The translations under genes were made by a program, and so were the position numbers. The notes beneath the pieces are model-generated. The model saw only the letters and a program-made list of their open reading frames with translations. It ran no database searches and was not told the origin of the DNA. From NCBI GenBank assembly GCA_016713135.1, contig JADJPR010000023.1, positions 1 through 64,000 on the forward strand: DNA of 64,000 nt, read 5' to 3'. This document shows, one piece after another, positions 62,412 through 64,000 of this stretch. Position 1 is the first letter of the stretch. The number at the start of each line of letters is the position of its first letter. This DNA is from Rhodanobacteraceae bacterium (lineage in GTDB: Bacteria; Pseudomonadota; Gammaproteobacteria; Xanthomonadales; SZUA-5).

Positions 62412-62585
62412 TCAGCGCCGTTCCGGTTCTGGCGGCTTGGGCGGCAGCAGCCGCGCGCGCAGCATCGCGTCTGCATATGCATAGGCCATCCGCGCGGTCC
62501 CATCGACGTTCATCGGCAACACGCCAGGCACCTTGGGCGCGGGCAGCATCCCGGCCAGCGCGTGGGCTGCGAACATGTCGCGCAA
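62412..62585 (-). CDS. small hypothetical protein
   Basis: A 57-residue frame, TTG start at 62583-62585 (an internal ATG lies three codons later). The sequence is protein-like: DMFAAHALAGMLPAPKVPG, then DGTARMAYAYADAMLRARL and a Pro/Glu-rich end. It resembles short phage- or plasmid-type hypotheticals with an F-A-x-x-A-L-x-G start and a Y-x-x-A-D-A-M-L-x-A-R end. Codons upstream stay open to about 62660 without a standard start. Confidence 0.5.
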   Translation of the reverse strand: MRDMFAAHALAGMLPAPKVPGVLPMNVDGTARMAYAYADAMLRARLLPPKPPEPERR

Positions 62586-62708
62586 TGCGAGCAGGGCCGG
62601 GTCGGTGGGCAGGCGTAGCGCTTCGTTGGCGTCGATGGGGGCAATTCCGGTGTGGGGTGCCCCACCTTACACCCTATCGAGGCCCGCGGAATGGTCCCGA
62701 TCGTGACC

Positions 62709-63317
62709 CTACTTGAGGATCGCCGCGAAGCGCTTCTTGAACTTGGCGACTTTGGGCGCGATCACCAGACTGCAGTAGGGCTGCTCGCCATTCAGTTCGA
62801 AGTACTCCTGGTGGTAGTCCTCGGCTGCATAGAACGCCTTCAACGGCTGCACCTCGGTGACGATGCTTCCACGCCATTCACCGCTGGCCGCGGTGCGCGC
62901 GATGGCTTCCTCGATGGCCGTCTTCTGCGCCTCGTTGGCGTAGAAGGCGATCGAGCGGTATTGCGGGCCGACATCGTTCCCCTGGCGATTCAGGGTGGTG
63001 GGGTCGTGGATCGTGAAATAGACATCGAGCAGGGTGTCGCGGCTGACCACGGACGGATCGAAGGTGATCTCGACCACCTCCGCATGACCGGTGCGTCCGC
63101 CCGTCACTTGCTTGTAACTCGGGTTGGGCACCTCGCCGCCCGCGTAGCCGGAAACCGCGGACTCGACGCCGCGCACCTGGTCGTAGACGGCTTCGAGGCA
63201 CCAGAAACAACCGCCTCCAAGAACGAGCGATTCGAGTTGCGGGGTCTGGGCGGCGGCTGTGTTCATGGCGGCGAGGGTCAGGACTGAGAGTGTGAGGGTG
63301 CGGAACCAGGAGGACAT
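62709..63317 (-). CDS. msrA: peptide methionine sulfoxide reductase MsrA, exported
   Basis: A 202-residue repair enzyme for methionine-S-sulfoxide. Unlike cytosolic MsrA it has a signal peptide (MSSWFRTLTLSVLTLAAMNTAAAQ). The catalytic cysteine is in GGGCFWCLEAVYDQVRGV, and GYAGGEVPNPSYKQV, GHAEVVEITFDP and YHQEYF are family motifs. The signal suggests it guards envelope proteins, perhaps with a periplasmic thioredoxin-like reductant. Start at 63315-63317; upstream codons precede the signal. Confidence 0.93.
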   Translation of the reverse strand: MSSWFRTLTLSVLTLAAMNTAAAQTPQLESLVLGGGCFWCLEAVYDQVRGVESAVSGYAGGEVPNPSYKQVTGGRTGHAEVVEITFDPSVVSRDTLLDVYFTIHDPTTLNRQGNDVGPQYRSIAFYANEAQKTAIEEAIARTAASGEWRGSIVTEVQPLKAFYAAEDYHQEYFELNGEQPYCSLVIAPKVAKFKKRFAAILK

Positions 63318-63477
63318 CTTCGGGCATTCCTTGTGCGGTTGCGCTGGAGTGGACCGTCGCGGGGTGCCGGAGCTTTCGCGCTGTGGCGTGGGCCACAGCT
63401 TCACATGTGCACGCAATGGCCATCGGCGGGATGATGCGCGCACCGCGCTCTACACGATGCGAAGAGGAACCCGCGTC

Positions 63478-64000
63478 ATGCTTCCGAAATCCGGCCTTGC
63501 CCTGACCCTGGTGTCGCTCAGCGCGTCGCTGGCCGCCGCACCCCTGCCACGCGTGCACCCGGGCTCGCCGTGGTACCAGCGCATCGACCAGGCCGCGGCG
63601 CATCCGGACTCGGCGACGATGATCTCGACGCTCACGGGACTTGGCGGCTTCGGCAACAACCGCATGCAGATCGATTTCTCGATGCATGTGCTGTACGCCA
63701 CGCCAGGAACGCCGACCCAGCCCCTGATCGAGATCCCTAGCGCGGATCCGAACGACGACTACTACCTGCCGGACTGCGATGCGCTCGGCACGCCGATCCC
63801 GCTACCGGTGGGCGGTGCCATCGAGGGCCAGGCCGGCTACAGCTGCGATGTGTTCGGCAACGACTGCCATCTGCTGGTGGTCAACGGCAACGAAATCTTC
63901 GAGGTCTACCGGGCCAACGTCACGGCACAGGGCGTGCAGAGCCAGTGCCTGGCGCGCTGGCGCATGGATGCGCTGTATCCGGCCACCGGACGCGGCGAGC
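63478..64000 (+). CDS. secreted protein, 3' truncated by the window
   Basis: ATG at 63478 with GAAGAGGA about 10 bp before it. The first 174 residues run off the end. Signal peptide MLPKSGLALTLVSLSASLAAA. The mature part (WYQRIDQAAAHPDSATMISTL, then FGNNRMQIDFSMHV and PDCDALGTPIPLPVGGAIEG) includes C-x-C-rich stretches (YSCDVFGNDCHLLVV) and the segment NEIFEVYRANV. It looks like an extracellular protein of Lysobacterales of unknown function; I cannot give it a family. Confidence 0.8.
   Translation, partial: MLPKSGLALTLVSLSASLAAAPLPRVHPGSPWYQRIDQAAAHPDSATMISTLTGLGGFGNNRMQIDFSMHVLYATPGTPTQPLIEIPSADPNDDYYLPDCDALGTPIPLPVGGAIEGQAGYSCDVFGNDCHLLVVNGNEIFEVYRANVTAQGVQSQCLARWRMDALYPATGRGE

Overview
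The window is 64 kb of high-GC DNA from a gammaproteobacterial chromosome, most likely Lysobacterales (Xanthomonadales) or a close relative. The evidence is gene order plus protein character: thrS-infC-rpmI-rplT-pheS-pheT-ihfA-merR-tRNA-Pro, rpsP-rimM-trmD-rplS, and carA-carB-greA, together with parC, ftsK-lolA, proC-yggT, uvrB and a REP-like repeat of the pseudomonad/xanthomonad type. No rRNA, CRISPR array, prophage or plasmid backbone is visible. Two tRNA genes are present: Pro(GGG) and Val(GAC).

Layout. 1-3.1 kb: a broken class III aminotransferase, a P-loop ATPase and a PAS-GGDEF protein. 3.1-12.3 kb (minus strand): proline iminopeptidase, tRNA-Pro, and the translation/IHF block from merR back to thrS and tRNA-Val. 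12.3-16.9 kb: a repeat-rich gap, an FHA-phosphatase, DsbC, a Rossmann oxidoreductase, a DUF3828-like protein and a TSUP exporter. 16.9-18.8 kb: a complete IS1634-type insertion sequence with a visible 6-bp target duplication. 19-23.1 kb: two tandem paralogous TPR lipoproteins of unknown function. 23.2-36 kb: uvrB, a FimT-like pilin, a TPR membrane protein, an intramembrane protease fused to SMI1/KNR4-like domains, a MacAB-type efflux operon, a PA0069-type radical SAM protein, a SecB-like protein and AlkA. 36-50 kb: a penicillin-acylase-family enzyme, the rpsP-rplS operon, parC, RNase T, an FmdB-type zinc ribbon, a prolyl oligopeptidase and a second acylase. 50-57.4 kb: lolA, ftsK, proC, yggT, a lipoprotein and greA. 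57.4-64 kb: carB, a GxxExxY nuclease-fold gene, carA, a tiny gene, periplasmic MsrA and the 5' end of a secreted protein.

Two themes stand out. First, the intergenic regions carry several families of short-period repeats whose ends are reverse complements of each other: 7-bp units (GTTGTGG/GTTCTGG type), 9-bp units (GGACGCAAA), GACGCGGAG units, TAGCCCGG hairpins and REP-like hairpins. The 9-bp family forms a perfect 28-bp inverted pair around the GxxExxY gene inside the carAB operon. The last residues of CarA and CarB are translated from these repeats. Second, many genes carry indel frameshifts, including the essential infC, thrS and ftsK. Several lie in homopolymers, so uncorrected sequencing errors are the simplest explanation for most; such genes are annotated here across the break.

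Functionally the window is mostly housekeeping: translation initiation and ribosomal proteins, tRNA synthetases, carbamoyl phosphate synthesis, topoisomerase IV, chromosome segregation and lipoprotein carriage. Between these lie envelope proteins (lipoproteins, proteases, acylases, efflux) and mobile or repetitive DNA.
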